Shown here: positions 46,882 to 58,632 of the stretch, one piece after another
Position numbering within the stretch: the stretch's first letter is position 1
Layout of the letters: each line of letters starts with the position of its first letter
NCBI RefSeq assembly: GCF_000002425.4
Contig: NC_037255.1
Span: 5,060,128-5,124,127, forward strand
Length of the DNA stretch: 64,000 bases
Reading direction: 5' to 3'
DNA from: Physcomitrium patens
Taxonomy: Eukaryota; Streptophyta; Bryopsida; Funariales; Funariaceae
Made by a program: the position numbers and the translations under genes
The notes under the pieces: generated by a model
The model's input: the letters and a program-made list of their open reading frames with translations, nothing else
Told to the model about the DNA's origin: nothing
Databases searched by the model: none

Positions 46882-48785
46882 CTTCATCAAGATAATATGA
46901 GACAACAAATTTATAATTTCTATAGGCTTTATAAATCTTACTTCAAGTAGCCTTTTTAATTCTATTTTTATAATAAGTTACATCTTAGGATTGAGACTTT
47001 TATATTTTTATCTAATAAGTATTGTGTTTGGAAGAAGTAAGATAGTGTGTTGACAAATACTAAGAAGAATACCTTTTAAATCTTTATAAGAACATGCAAA
47101 TATATCATGATATTCTATTACTAAGGATTTATATTCCTCAAGTTCTTCATCTAATTGAGACCCAAACTTGATATACTTGGGTTCTTCTTCTTTATGATTC
47201 ACTAGAATTTCGATCCAATTTTGTTCTATCACATATATGGGATCAAAAGGTCCATAGTACCAATCTTAAGATACTTGTGGATACATTGATATATCATAAT
47301 CAACTTCAATGCTTTAAAAATTATATATGAAATGTAAAAAAAAGGCATGATAGTTTCTTCTTTCATGATAATGTCCATATTATCTATTTGAGTTCCATCA
47401 ATTTTTAAGCTAAAAGCTTCATTTATACAAATTTCATCAATCAAGGTTACAAGATTTGGACAATCACCTTTAAGTTCTAACTAATCAATTACTTTTATAA
47501 ATCAAATATGAATGTCTTTTTCTTTGTAAAGAATTATTTTTAACCATTTGGTGAAATCCTCCTCATCTTCATATTCATATAATCTAGAAAAAAATATATT
47601 TTATTGGTGCAATAGATAAAATTGAATTAGATTAAATAAAATTAATTTGATTAATTTTGTGGTTAAAGGTATTTTTTCCATTGGAGCCAAAATTTGGAGT
47701 CTACAATGGATAAAAATTGTAGTTGTTGTGTGATTTTTCAAGGGTCTAAAAGTAAAGTAAGGCTTAGAAGCCTTCTAATTGATTATTCCTTTCGATTGCC
47801 TCAATCATCCCATTCCTTAAAAAAGAGGGTAGCTATCTATTTCTTCATAAAGATAAAACACATGAAATGATACCATATAATCTATACTCCCAACTTACAT
47901 ACAAAGATCATAAATTTGACTCAGAGGTTGAGCAGGTCTTTGATTAGCTAATTTGACCTTCATGACTGCCTTGTGAGTGATTTTTAATTCTAATTTATTC
48001 ATAGTAGATTTTAGTATAATATTAATACTACTTCCATCATCTACTATAACATTGGAGATTATTTTATCTAAAATTTCTAGATCTATGACAATAGGCCCAT
48101 ATTCTCAATTCTTTCTTTTTTCTTCTTTTGTAACATCCCATTTTAAATCTTTAACTTCAATACTAATAATTTCTTCTATACTCTTTGTTTTCCTTCATAC
48201 AATTTTTTTTTTTTTTGAAATATTTTATGATAGTTGGTGCTACTTCAGCCAATTATCAAAAAGAAATGTTGGCTCTGGCTTTACAAAGATCTTTCCATAT
48301 ATCATAAGGTTTTAAAAGATTAAAGATTCTATTAGTTGTTGGTTATTTTAAAAAGGTGTTAAAAATTCAAGGTCCTTCTTTGCCCACAAATAGATATTCT
48401 TCTTCACCAAATTCAATTGCAAAAGAAAGTTATTGGTCTCCTAACTTTTTAGCTACTTATTAATTAGTTTTTGATAATTCTACAAATTTAGGTGATTCTT
48501 TTGAAGTATCTATAGATACCTCATCTTATTCAAGTTGTACTAAATCTATTGGTTTTTTGGCCTTTATACTCTTAGTTAAAATTAAAGAAGATAAATAATC
48601 TTTATCAAAAGAGACCTTCTTACCATCTAATTGTACTAAGTTAGATTCAAAGGTGGTAAATTCGATGTAATAGGCAGATTAATTTGAGCCATTATATATC
48701 TAACATCTTGGAGCGATGGTGGTTTTTGATTTTGATATTGATTATATGATAGAAGATTTTGCATCACTCCTTGATTGGTTTGAAT
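44000..48785 (-). mobile_element. Gypsy-C: decayed Tat/Athila-like Ty3 element
   Basis: Minus strand. Integrase pieces lie at 44500-45400 (IIAHFGCQKIRISDNCIDFL, HLQMNGLTKRVNQTL). RNase H is at 45803-46294 (YVYCNASKLAISSALCQL). RT is at 46430-46850 (FYSFMDGYSEYNEV, MSFGLCNACSSFQRVM, IFIDDF). The region before RT (46980-48700) holds decayed protease/gag sequence. Residues resemble gypsy-D RT, so the same clade is likely. A T31 tract (46852-46881) interrupts RT. Copia-3 begins at 48786. Confidence 0.68.
46852..46881. repeat. T homopolymer
   Basis: About 30 consecutive T in the gypsy-C RT remnant. Confidence 0.9.
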
Positions 48786-49448
48786 TGTTCAAGTAAAAGT
48801 AGAATAAGTTACCTTAAAGAGCATATTAACTTAAGTAAGTTTCTAATAGTCAAAGGTTTGACTCTTGATATATGATAAGGGCATCCAATGGATATAGCAC
48901 GAAGTCAAGGACCAAGAGTCAAAGTCAAAAGGATAAAGTATTAACAAGGGAATATCCAAAGATTAAATATGAGTCATTAGTATGTGTCATAGGATATTTT
49001 TGAGGCTCATGAGATACCAAAAGGATCTTAGGACCACGTGTGTAAAAGTCAAAGAGTGGAAGTTGTCTTTTAGGGCAGCAACCACTACCTATAAGTAATG
49101 GGTATTAGAAGTGAGAGTCATCTTATTCCATACTCTCTTTGTATGCAACCTCACTGATGCTAAGTGTTGTGTCTTCAAAGTACTTGTTTTTCAATAGGTT
49201 ATGGGCCCACTCACCTTTATTTATGAGTTTTGAAGTACTTTGAAGTCTTTCTAGTTGTAAGGAATAAATCTTATGGCTATTGTTGAAGTTTGACTTTGCT
49301 CTCTTCTAATCCTTCTTATGTATCTAGTTGTTGGTGTAGTTTTTGCTCTTACTTATTGTTAAGTGCATTGATAGACTTGATTGTTATTAGACTCCATTTA
49401 ATGATATTTTAGAACTTGAATATTATTATTCTTTGCTAAGTTTCATCA
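48786..49448 (+). repeat. 5' LTR of Copia-3 (663 bp)
   Basis: Starts TGTTCAAGTAAAAG, ends TTTCATCA. The following ATAGTGATCTAAC corresponds to the TGGTGCTCTAAC primer-binding site of Copia-2. The right target duplication cannot be tested because the 3' LTR is incomplete. Confidence 0.78.
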
Positions 49449-49754
49449 ATAGTGATCTAACTTTGTGCTTTCATATACTTAACTTCATAAGAGATTTTCC
49501 TATTATTATAAGAAGTATTTTGTGTGGTTAGAGGGATGATTGAAGAGTGGCAAAATTTATGCAAGAGGTTTAGATATAATATAAGACTTGTGGAAAGTCT
49601 TATATGTGAAGTTGAGAGTGATACAAGAGTAAAATCACTTGTATAATTATAAAGAGGGCATTCTAGGTATCTAAGGCAGCAACACCATCTTGTTGATTTT
49701 GAGAGTTCTATCTTCTCTTTTTTAGATTTTCTTTCACACATACCTTCCCTAGAC

Positions 49755-50934
49755 ATGGCTTCAAGTGAAGGTGAAAGCTTAAGAGTGATTCAAAAGTTTA
49801 GAGGTGTCAACTTTTACCATTGGAAGAAAAAAACTGGAACTTTTGTTGGCTTCATTGGACCTTTGGAATATTGTTGATGAAAGTGAAGACCCTCCAAGTG
49901 ACAATGCTGATATCAAAGTGAAGAAGGAGTACAAATGTCGTGAAAGGAAGGCTTTTGGGATGATTGCAACAAACCTTGATGATACCAACTTTTCACATGT
50001 TATAGCTTACAATAGACGAGCGGAAGCATGGAAGACTCTTTGCAATATCTATGAGAGTAGAATCCTTGCCAACATCCTTTGGACAAGAAGGAAATTCTTG
50101 ACAGTAAAGATGGAAGAAAGAGATGACCTCATGGCTCATGTTAACAAGGTAAAAGCACGTGCTAACCAACTAGCAGTTGTTGACAAACCAGTTGTTGATA
50201 AGCACATTGTATTGACATTGCTCATGAGCCTTCCCAAATCCTACAACTACCTCATTGTGGCATTGGAGTCCATCAACATAAAGGAACCTACCATGAACTA
50301 TGTCACGTCAAGACTTGCCCATGAAGTGACCAAGAAGAAAGAAAAGGAGCTTACAAGTGATCATTCGGCTCTATTTTTAAGACAAGACAAAGGTAGCTAT
50401 TCTCACCAATGTGATAATTCAAAAAGCAACATCAAAAATTACTATATTTATAGAAAACTAGATCATTTTGCTAGAAAGTGCTACAAGGCCAAGAAAGGAG
50501 ATAGAGAGAATGTAAATAATACTAGTGATAGTTTTGGTAGAGATGAGTATGCTTTCATGGCAAAAGAAGGAGCCTCCATGGCTGCCATGTCAAAGTACAT
50601 TATAGATTCAGGTGCTACTAAGCACATGACACCATACAAGTATTCATTTGACACGTATGAAGAAATTCCAGCAACAAAAGTGTGGTTGGGAGACAATGGC
50701 ATGGTACAAGCCATTGGAATTGGCTTCATTGTAGTGGAGATTGTTGTGAAGGACCAAATGAAGAAGATCATATTGAAAGAAGTCCTACATGTACCAAAAA
50801 TGAAGAAGAAACTCCTTTCGATGAGCAAACTTGTATCACATGGTTATAAGGTTCAATTTGACATGAATGGATGTTTTGTCAAGACATTGGATGGCCAACA
50901 TGTTGCCAAAGGCCTTAGAGATGGAAATCTCTAA
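49755..50934 (+). pseudogene. Copia-3 gag and protease
   Basis: ATG at 49755 (MASSEGESLRVIQKF); a +1 A in an A7 run near 49828 shifts the frame. The rest reads open from 49804 to a TAA at 50932. The knuckle is NYYIYRKLDHFARKC: Cys1 and Cys2 both became Tyr (transitions). The protease has DSGATKHMTPYKY, the expected DSG. Followed by the pre-integrase segment. Confidence 0.85.
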
Positions 50935-50952
50935 TTCATCAATTGCAACAAG

Positions 50953-53830
50953 GTGAATGGAGTTGAAGTGGTGGCATTTGCTGATTTTCCACAAGATCAA
51001 GATAAGTTTAGAATTTGGCATCAACGACTTAGTCATTTGAATGCCAAATGCATGAAGGAGCTCCAATCCATAGTAAGTGGCTTGGATCTTGGTCAATTCA
51101 GCCACAATGCCATGACACTTGCTTGTGAAGGATGTATACAAGGCAAATAACAAAGGGCTTCATTTCCAAATGGAGTTGCAACATGTGCAACAAAATTGTT
51201 GGAGATTGTGCACTCAGATGTTTGTGGACCAATGAAGACACCATCAATTGGAAAAGCAAGGTACTTTGTTACATTCATTGATGATTTCTCAAGAAAGGTG
51301 TGGATTTATATCATTAAAACTAAGAATGAATGTTTCTCAAAGTTTAAGGAGTTTAAGGCTCTTGTAGAGAAACAATGTGAGTGCAAGATCAAAGTGTTGA
51401 GAACAAACAATGGAGGTAAATACATGTCAAAGCATTTTGATGACTTCATGAAGATTCAAGGTATTGCAAGACAATCCTCTACTCTTTACACTCCACAACA
51501 AAATGGAGTTGCTGAAAGAGCAAATCGTACCATTGTAGAGATGGTAAGGAGTATGCTTCATATACAAAACGTTAGGAATGAATATTGGGCGGAAGGTGTA
51601 GTAAATGCGGTGTACTTAAGGAATAGGTGCCCTACAAGTGCACTTATATCAATGACTCTACAAGAAGCTTAGAGTGGGAAGAAACCTTGTATTTCATACA
51701 TGAGGATTTTTGGATGCATTGCTTATGCAAAGGTACCAGATTGTATGAGGTCCAAACTTGATACAAAAGGTACAAAATGAGTATTTGTTGGATATTGTGA
51801 AGGTACCAAAGCATATAGGCTCATGTATTTAGAAACCAAGAAGATCATCAAAAGTCGTGATGTAGAGTTTTTGGAGCATAAGAGTGCTTTTGAGTACTTA
51901 GAAGAGTGTCCAAGTGAGAGTTAAGGTGTGTTTGTGGACACATCTTCAAGTTCAGCAAAGAAAGAAGAAGAAGAAGTTGATGATGACAATGAAGATGGAA
52001 GAAATAGAAGTCCAGATCAAGTGCCAAAGAAGGTAATTCATAGTGTGCCTTCAATTGGAAGAACCAACAATGAAGACAATGAAGATATTGAAGGTGATGA
52101 TGATGATGAAGAATATCAACCTTTGAGTGGAAAAAGACAAGCATTGAGGAAGAAGAAGGATGGAATGCAAGAAGAAGGGTCTTCTTTAAATGAAAGGAGA
52201 TATCTTTTGAGAGAAAAAAAAACCACGTGGTGAGTGGTAGAAGAATCACATCTTTCTTCAAGTAAGTGAAGAACATGCCAATGTTGCACTTCTTGCTGAT
52301 CCGTTGAGTTTATGTGATGCAATGAAGTCCACAGATGCATTGAAGTGAGAGAATGCTATAGAAGAAGAATACAAATCACTCATGGACAATGAAACATGGG
52401 AATTGACTCAACTTCCACCAAATCGATCTTCAATTGGTTGTAAGTGGGTGTTTAGAACCAAAAGGAATGCAATGGGCAATATTCTGAGATACAAGTCTAG
52501 ATTGGTTGCCAAAGGCTACTCACAAGTTGCTGGTGTAGATTTCAATGAGACATTTGCTCCCATGGCCAAATTCACTTCTATTAGAATCATTGTGGCAATT
52601 GGGGCAGCAATGGATTTGGAGATGCATCAAATGGATGTGAAGACGGCTTTTTTGGATGGAAGTTTGAAAGAAGACATCTACATTGATCAACTTCAAGGAT
52701 TTGTTGAAGAAGGCAAACAACACCTTGTATGTAAGTTGAAGAAATCCTTATATGGGCTAAAGCAATCACCAAGGGCATGGTACCAACGCATTGATATATT
52801 CTTTCTGAGTGAAGGATTTGTAAGGAGTGAAGGTGATCATTCTTTATATGTGATGCAATCAAATGAGTTCATATTCATTGTCATCCTCTATATTGATGAT
52901 TTGATCATCTTAACCAATACATTAAAGATGATAGATTAGTTGAAGGCAAAGTTAGAAAAGGAGTATGAAATGAGTGATTTGGGAGAGCTTCACTATTGTT
53001 TAGGAGGGGAGTTTGTAAAAGATGGTGCTAAGAAGACCATGACAATGAGCCAAAGCAAGTACATTGAAGAAGTATTGAAACGATTCAATATGGAGGAGTG
53101 TAAGCCTATTGGAATACCATTGGAAGCAAACTTGAAGTTGATGAAGCTCACGGATGAAGAGTTTGCTGAAGTTGAAGGTCAAATGCAAGGTATTCCATAC
53201 ACGGCAGCAATGGACTCACTCATGTATGGAATGGTTGGTACAAGAGTGGATCTTGCATATGGGGTGAGTATTGTGAGTCAACACATGTCAAAGGCTGGAC
53301 CAATCCATTGGACAGCCATCAAAAGGATCATGAGGTACTTAAAAGATACTTTGAACTTCAAATTATGCCTTGGAGGTGATAACATTAGTTTGCATGGTTA
53401 TTGTGATGTGGATTGGGCTAGAGATGCAAATGATAGAAGCTCAACAACAAGGTATGTATTCTTTGTTGGAGTGGGAGCAATTATATAGAATTGCAAGAGA
53501 CAACCAACAATTGCAAGGTCAATAATAGAGGCGGAGTATATGGCAGCAAGTCATGGTGTAATGGAGGCAATATGGTTAAGATAACTTTTGGAGGACATAA
53601 GAGATGTGCAAATGGAAGCAACTCCAATGAAGTGTGACAATCAAGGATGTCTTGCATTTGTAAAAAATCCAAAGCATCATTCAAGGACCAAGCACATTGA
53701 CATTCAACATCACTTTATAAGAGTGAAGATTGAAATTGGAGTGATTGATATGAAGTATTGTGCAACGGAGGACATGCTTGGTGATTTGTTGACAAGGCAT
53801 TAGTAAAGGATAGACACCACATGTTGACAA
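50953..53830 (+). pseudogene. Copia-3 pol: integrase, RT, RNase H
   Basis: Pre-integrase HHCC: WHQRLSHLN ... CEGCIQGK (50953-51150), ending at a TAA. Integrase 51196-51672 has VHSDVCGP, then RTNNGGKY where RTDNGGEY is expected (catalytic Asp to Asn), and NGVAERANRT with the Glu. An acidic linker lies at 51928-52233. RT 52382-52939 has DVKTAFLDG and the catalytic ILYIDDLIIL. RNase H 52940-53800 has YCDVDWA, IEAEYMA and KCDNQG. Stops: TAG at 52937-52939 (after LKMID), TAG before NCKRQ, TAA after IWLR; a 1-nt deletion near 53795 ruins the last codons (DLLTRH). Confidence 0.88.
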
Positions 53831-53874
53831 AGGAATTAGGCTTAAAAGGCATTTGACCAAAAGCAAAGTCGAAG

Positions 53875-54120
53875 TGTTAAAGTAAAAATAAAAAATCTTA
53901 CCTTGTATAGGATATTACCTTAGATAAGTTATTAGTGCTCAAAGATTTGACTCTTGGTATATGGTAAGGGCATCCAATGGATATAAGACGGAGTCATGGA
54001 CCAGGAGTCAAAGTCAAAACGATAAAGTATTAACAAGGGAATATCTAATGACTAAGTATGAGTCATTAATGTATATCATAGGATACCCTCGTAGTTTCTC
54101 ATATGTCAAAGGATTCTATA
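53875..54120 (+). repeat. Truncated 3' LTR of Copia-3
   Basis: Starts TGTTAAAGTAAAAATA after a purine-rich stretch and matches the first ~245 bp of the 5' LTR, then stops at the junction with Copia-4. Confidence 0.8.
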
Positions 54121-54127
54121 TATCATC

Positions 54128-55841
54128 CTTCATATCAATCACTCCCATTTCGATCATCTCTCTCATAAAGAGATGTTCAATGTCAATGACCTTGGTCCTT
54201 GAATGATGCTTTGGATTTTTTACAAATGTAAGACATCCTTGATTGTCACACTTCATTGGAGTTGCTTCCATTTGCACATCTCTTATGTCCTCCAAAAGTT
54301 ATCTTAACCATATTGCCCCCATTACACCATGACTTGCTGCCATATACTCCGCCTCTATTATTGACCTTGCAATTGTTGGTTGTCTCTTGCAATTCTATAT
54401 AATTGCTCCCACTCCAACAAAGAATACATACCTTGTTGTTGAGCTTCTATCATTTGCATCTCTAGCCCAATCCACATCACAATAACCATGCAAACTAATG
54501 TTATCACCTCCAAGGCATAATTTGAAGTTCAAAGTATCTTTTAAGTACCTCATGATCCTTTTGATGGCTGTCCAATGGATTGGTCCAGCCTTTGACATGT
54601 GTTGACTCACAATACTCACCCCATATGCAAGATCCACTCTTGTACCAACCATTCCATACATAAGTAAGTCCATTGCTGCCGTGTATGGAATACCTTGCAT
54701 TTGACCTTCAACTTCAGCAAACTCTTCATCCGTGAGCTTCATCAACTTCAAGTTTGCTTCCAATGGTGTTCCAATAGGCTTACACTCCTCCATATTGAAT
54801 CGTTTCAATACTTCTTCAATGTACTTGCTTTGGCTCATTGTCATGGTCTTCTTAGCACCATCTTTTACAAACTCCCCTCCTAAACAATAGTGAAGCTCTC
54901 CCAAATCACTCATTTCATACTCCTTTTCTAACTTTGCCTTCAACTAATCTATCATCTTTAATGTATTGGTTAAGATGATCAAATCATCAATATAGAGGAT
55001 GACAATGAATATGAACTCATTTGATTGCATCACATATAAAGAATGATCACCTTCACTCCTTACAAATCCTTCACTCACAAAGAATATATCAATGCGTTGG
55101 TACCATGCCCTTGGTGATTGCTTTAGCCCATATAAGGATTTCTTCAACTTACATACAAGGTGTTGTTTGCCTTCTTCATCAAATCCTTGAAGTTGATCAA
55201 TGTAGATGTCTTCTTTCAAACTTCCATCTAAAAAAGCTGTCTTCACATCCATTTGATGCATCTCCAAATCCATTGCTGCTCCAATTACCACAATGGATCT
55301 AATAGTAGTGAATTTGGCCACGGAAACAAATGTCTCATTGAAATCTACATCAGCAACTTATGAGTAGTCTTTGGCAACCAAGCTAGACTTGTATCTCATA
55401 ATATTACCCATTGCATTTCTTTTGGTTCTAAACACCCACTTACAACTAATTGAAGATCAATTTGGTGGAAGTTGAGGCAATTCCCATATTCCATTGTGCA
55501 TGAGTGATTTTTATTCTTCTTCTATAGCGTTCTCCCACTTCAATGCATCCGTGGACTTCATTGCATCACATAAACTCAATGGATCAGCAAGAAGTGCAAT
55601 ATTGGCATGTTCTTCACTTACTTGAGGAAAGATGTGGTCCTTCCACCATTCACCACATGATTTTCTTTCTCTCAAAGGATATCTCCTTTCATTTGAAGAA
55701 GACCCTTCTTCTTGCATTCCATCTTTCTTCTTATATTCCATCCTTCTTCTTCCTCAATGCTTATCTTTTTTCACTCAAAGGTTGATATTCTTCATCATCA
55801 TCATCACCTTCAATATCTTCATTGTCTTCATTGTTGGTTTT
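54128..55841 (-). mobile_element. Copia-4: inverted partial Copia (linker to RNase H)
   Basis: Reads, on the minus strand, from the acidic linker through RT (55321-54944) and RNase H (54943-54395) to just past MKYC-equivalent. Nearly identical to Copia-3 (182-aa RNase H frame differs at two positions: PIGT/PIGI and MDLL/MDSL). It carries the same three stops: TAG after LKMID, TAG before NCKRQ, TAA after IWLR. It ends at 55841 against the LTR of gypsy-D, which probably interrupted it. Confidence 0.88.
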
Positions 55842-56540
55842 TGTGATTGTCATTTTACTTACTTTAACTAATCTAATCAGAGTAAACTTGTATAGGAGAA
55901 TTCGAACACAGGGAAAGAATACCGCATGAGCTTACACGTTAGGGTCACACAATTAACTGTATTTTGCACTACTTAAAACACCCAGGAAACACTACAATAC
56001 TTTCCACTTCCTAATAAAACTCCACCATCACTGATAACAACAACGTGTAATCCCGTACTATCCTGAATGACAGGACATAATCATACTATAATCCAAACTC
56101 TGGAATTCTTCACCATTAACTGCCTTCACATTACAGTGTTTCACACAAACACAGACTCATTCTCTTTGTTGAACTACAATCAGATTTCAGCATTCAATCT
56201 TTTTTCTTCCCATTTAATAACAATCATACTTCCATTCCATAATTCACTTTCACAATATTCAGAAACTCTTAATCTTCTTATTCAAAGAAAATAACAAACA
56301 AAAGAAAAGAGGTAGCACCAAGCTTACCCCGACTCACACTATCACAGTCTGGCCCTTACTTCCTCTCTCCCATCCTCCTTATGCTACCACGAGATACCAA
56401 CTGCTACATCTCTAATGAAAACTATTTTTCCTAACTATTCATCCATTTTACCTACTGAACTACATTTTCAACAGTCATCTATCCCTGTTTACACTATAAA
56501 CTAAGTATCTACAATTCAGCAAATAACTACTTATTCTACA
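55842..56540 (-). repeat. 3' LTR of gypsy-D (699 bp, predicted)
   Basis: On the minus strand it starts TGTAGAATAAGTAG after a polypurine tract and ends GACAATCACA against Copia-4; TG/CA ends fit. Its partner LTR is not in the window, so the ends rest on the polypurine tract and the junction with Copia-4. Confidence 0.6.
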
Positions 56541-56543
56541 TAG

Positions 56544-56556
56544 CCCCACTCCCATC
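56544..56556 (-). other. Polypurine tract of gypsy-D (predicted)
   Basis: GATGGGAGTGGGG on the minus strand, four bases before the TG of the proposed 3' LTR. Confidence 0.55.
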
Positions 56557-56617
56557 TGTGCAGCATCCTCGCAAACATAGAACCGATACATAACTAAAAA
56601 ATACTTCTCCAAAATTT

Positions 56618-58257
56618 CTATTTATCTGATACACCCAATTGATCAATTACTACATTATCCGTTATTGGTTCCACCGATTTTGGCTCTAGTGGTATGTCTT
56701 CATCCTCTTCCAATATTTGAAGCAACTCCTTTCTCAACTGGGCTGAAAGATCTTCATTGTATTCTTTCAATTTACGGACATGAGCTTCCAGTTTCAGGAT
56801 CTGGGCATCGCGAAGTTTCAACTGATGTTGTTGCGGACTCATCCCTTCTAGGACATCTTCAATCGACACTTGAGATTGGCTCCTCACAGTTAACTCTTCC
56901 GTCAGTTTTGATACCTCATTTTGTAAAACTTCAATTTTAGACCTCATTTTCTCCGTTTCACATCTCAATTGATCACACAATAACGCTTTCTCTGTCGCCA
57001 ATAACTCTGTCTTCTCCACTTTCGCTTGCAACTGGCATTTGAACTTTACTCGTTCCAAATCCCATGACTTCCTATTCTGAATCAATTCGTCCCGTTGTCC
57101 TTCCACAATCCGTGAAATCTGTTCTTTTTCTTTTGTCCAAGACTCATATTAGAGAAATAATTTCCGCTCCAGGACCAACTTGGCTTCTTCAACTTCTTGA
57201 ATCCTCAGTTATTGCTCCCTAATTTTTCGATTTTGATCCGATATCCTTTTTTTACTGTCTTCCCAATCTCGTTTACTTCTGTCTTTTACATCCAATGCTC
57301 GTACCATACAATGTATTTGTGAAATGTGCTTCAATAAGGTATTTTTAAGAGATACTCCTTCAAGTAATCAACCTTCTGGAAATGCCAACTGGTCGATATT
57401 TATCAATAATGGGACTTAATTCTCCTCTTCCATCGCAACACCACTTGGAACCCGTCTCGCTTCAATAACCGGAACTACCTCTTGAACCACTATATGACTT
57501 GATTCTCCAATTTCGTGTATTACATCCGCTGCATTAAGATTCTGTGTCAACAAATTTCGTTCTCCCTGCAAAGGTGCTGACACTAGTATAGGATTTTCCT
57601 CTTCTGAAGGTGGTTGACGTAATGTGTGCACGATGACAACATACACATAATTTGAACAAAACAAGGATGTGAACTTTTTTAATTTGAACTTGGCTCCTAT
57701 CTCCGCATGAATACGAGTAGCTACATAAGCCGCCCAGTTGAACACCATCCCTTCAAATGCCCCTACAACTGCATACAATAATCGTTTTGACACACATGTA
57801 GGGTGTCGGTACAATCCTAACCGCCTCAGTACGAACCGCAACCATTCCACATATTCTGGTGTAATCGCCTCCTGAGTCCGCCAACCTTAGCTCCTTTCAA
57901 AGGATGACATTCTTCCCTTGAAATATCTACCTTAACTGAATCGCTTGACTCATCAGTCCCTACTGCCATCTCTCCAATGGGAAGAAACAACACCTTTTCC
58001 AAGATTGTTTCATCAATCTCAATAATTCGCCCTTGAACGACACTCGATCCATCCTCGGGGTCGTAATTTTCAATGTATTCCTCCACTAATGACACATTGA
58101 TTGATGGTAAATGCTCTGAATGGTGCAAAAACTGGAACAACTTTGCAGTCCAAAAATCCTTTATTTTTCTCTGCGTCCAACAGATTTCTAACTTCATCTG
58201 TTCCATATTGGTAACGATTATCACAGCCGATGATTTTGCTATGCGTTTAGCTCTCAC
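56618..58257 (-). pseudogene. Extra coiled-coil ORF downstream of integrase (gypsy-D)
   Basis: Begins near 58257 (MRAKRIAKSS), reads to about 57880, shifts frame (second piece from about 57870: EYVEWLRFVLRRLGLYRHP), reads to 57416. It resumes as a Glu/Lys/Leu/Gln-rich segment (57300-56618) broken by a TAA at about 57150. The N-terminal half has NYDPEDGSSVVQGRIIEIDE and VFNWAAYVATRIHAEIGA; the C-terminal half (about 220 residues) has heptad-like Leu/Ile spacing typical of a long coiled coil. It does not match gag, protease, RT, RNase H or integrase. It resembles an accessory ORF carried by some plant Ty3 elements; role unknown. Confidence 0.65.
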
Positions 58258-58594
58258 ATTTCGGCCACTTTCATCTCTGTCTACAGCTCTCTTGGTACTT
58301 TCAATCGCTATGACTCAAACGCTTACAGGTCCTAACCGTCAATGCGACTCTCCAGTATGCCCGAAACACTAAAATGAAACACAATTAAGCAACAACAGAA
58401 TATAATACCACAGAATAACCCTTAATAGGAGCTCCACTCCTATTCTATTACTTAGTAGTGATAATGACAACATGGTATCCATACTGTCCATTTTTCACTT
58501 CCTTCGCATCTGACACAATAGTGATTACTAAATATCCTTGCAGCCGCCTCTATGCCTTATACCATAATTAGGTCCCTCCTGAGTCTATTTGAAG

Positions 58595-58606
58595 TCCCCT
58601 CCCCTC
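58595..58606 (-). other. Internal purine tract after integrase
   Basis: GAGGGGAGGGGA on the minus strand, 27 bp after the integrase stop and before the extra ORF. It resembles a polypurine tract but no LTR start follows, so it may be an internal (central) plus-strand primer or chance. Confidence 0.35.
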
Positions 58607-58632
58607 AAATGAAATAAAACCCATCTCGAGTT

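Larger units (their letters stand above)
48786..54120 (+). mobile_element. Copia-3: best preserved Copia element
   Basis: 5' LTR 48786-49448, gag, protease, integrase, RT and RNase H in the Copia order, then a 3' LTR truncated after about 245 bp (53875-54120) where the inverted Copia-4 begins. Many frame-breaking stops are single transitions (TGG to TAG/TGA, CAA to TAA). Confidence 0.9.

Noticed and set aside
47977-48315. Plus-strand 112-codon hydrophobic frame
   Set aside because: Lies antisense in the gypsy-C remnant and is Phe/Ile/Ser-rich because of AT-rich antisense; not a membrane protein gene.
51848-52340. His/Leu-rich minus-strand frames opposite Copia-3
   Set aside because: Antisense of the acidic Glu/Asp linker of Copia-3.
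58073-58372. Plus-strand 99-codon frame
   Set aside because: Antisense of the gypsy-D extra ORF.
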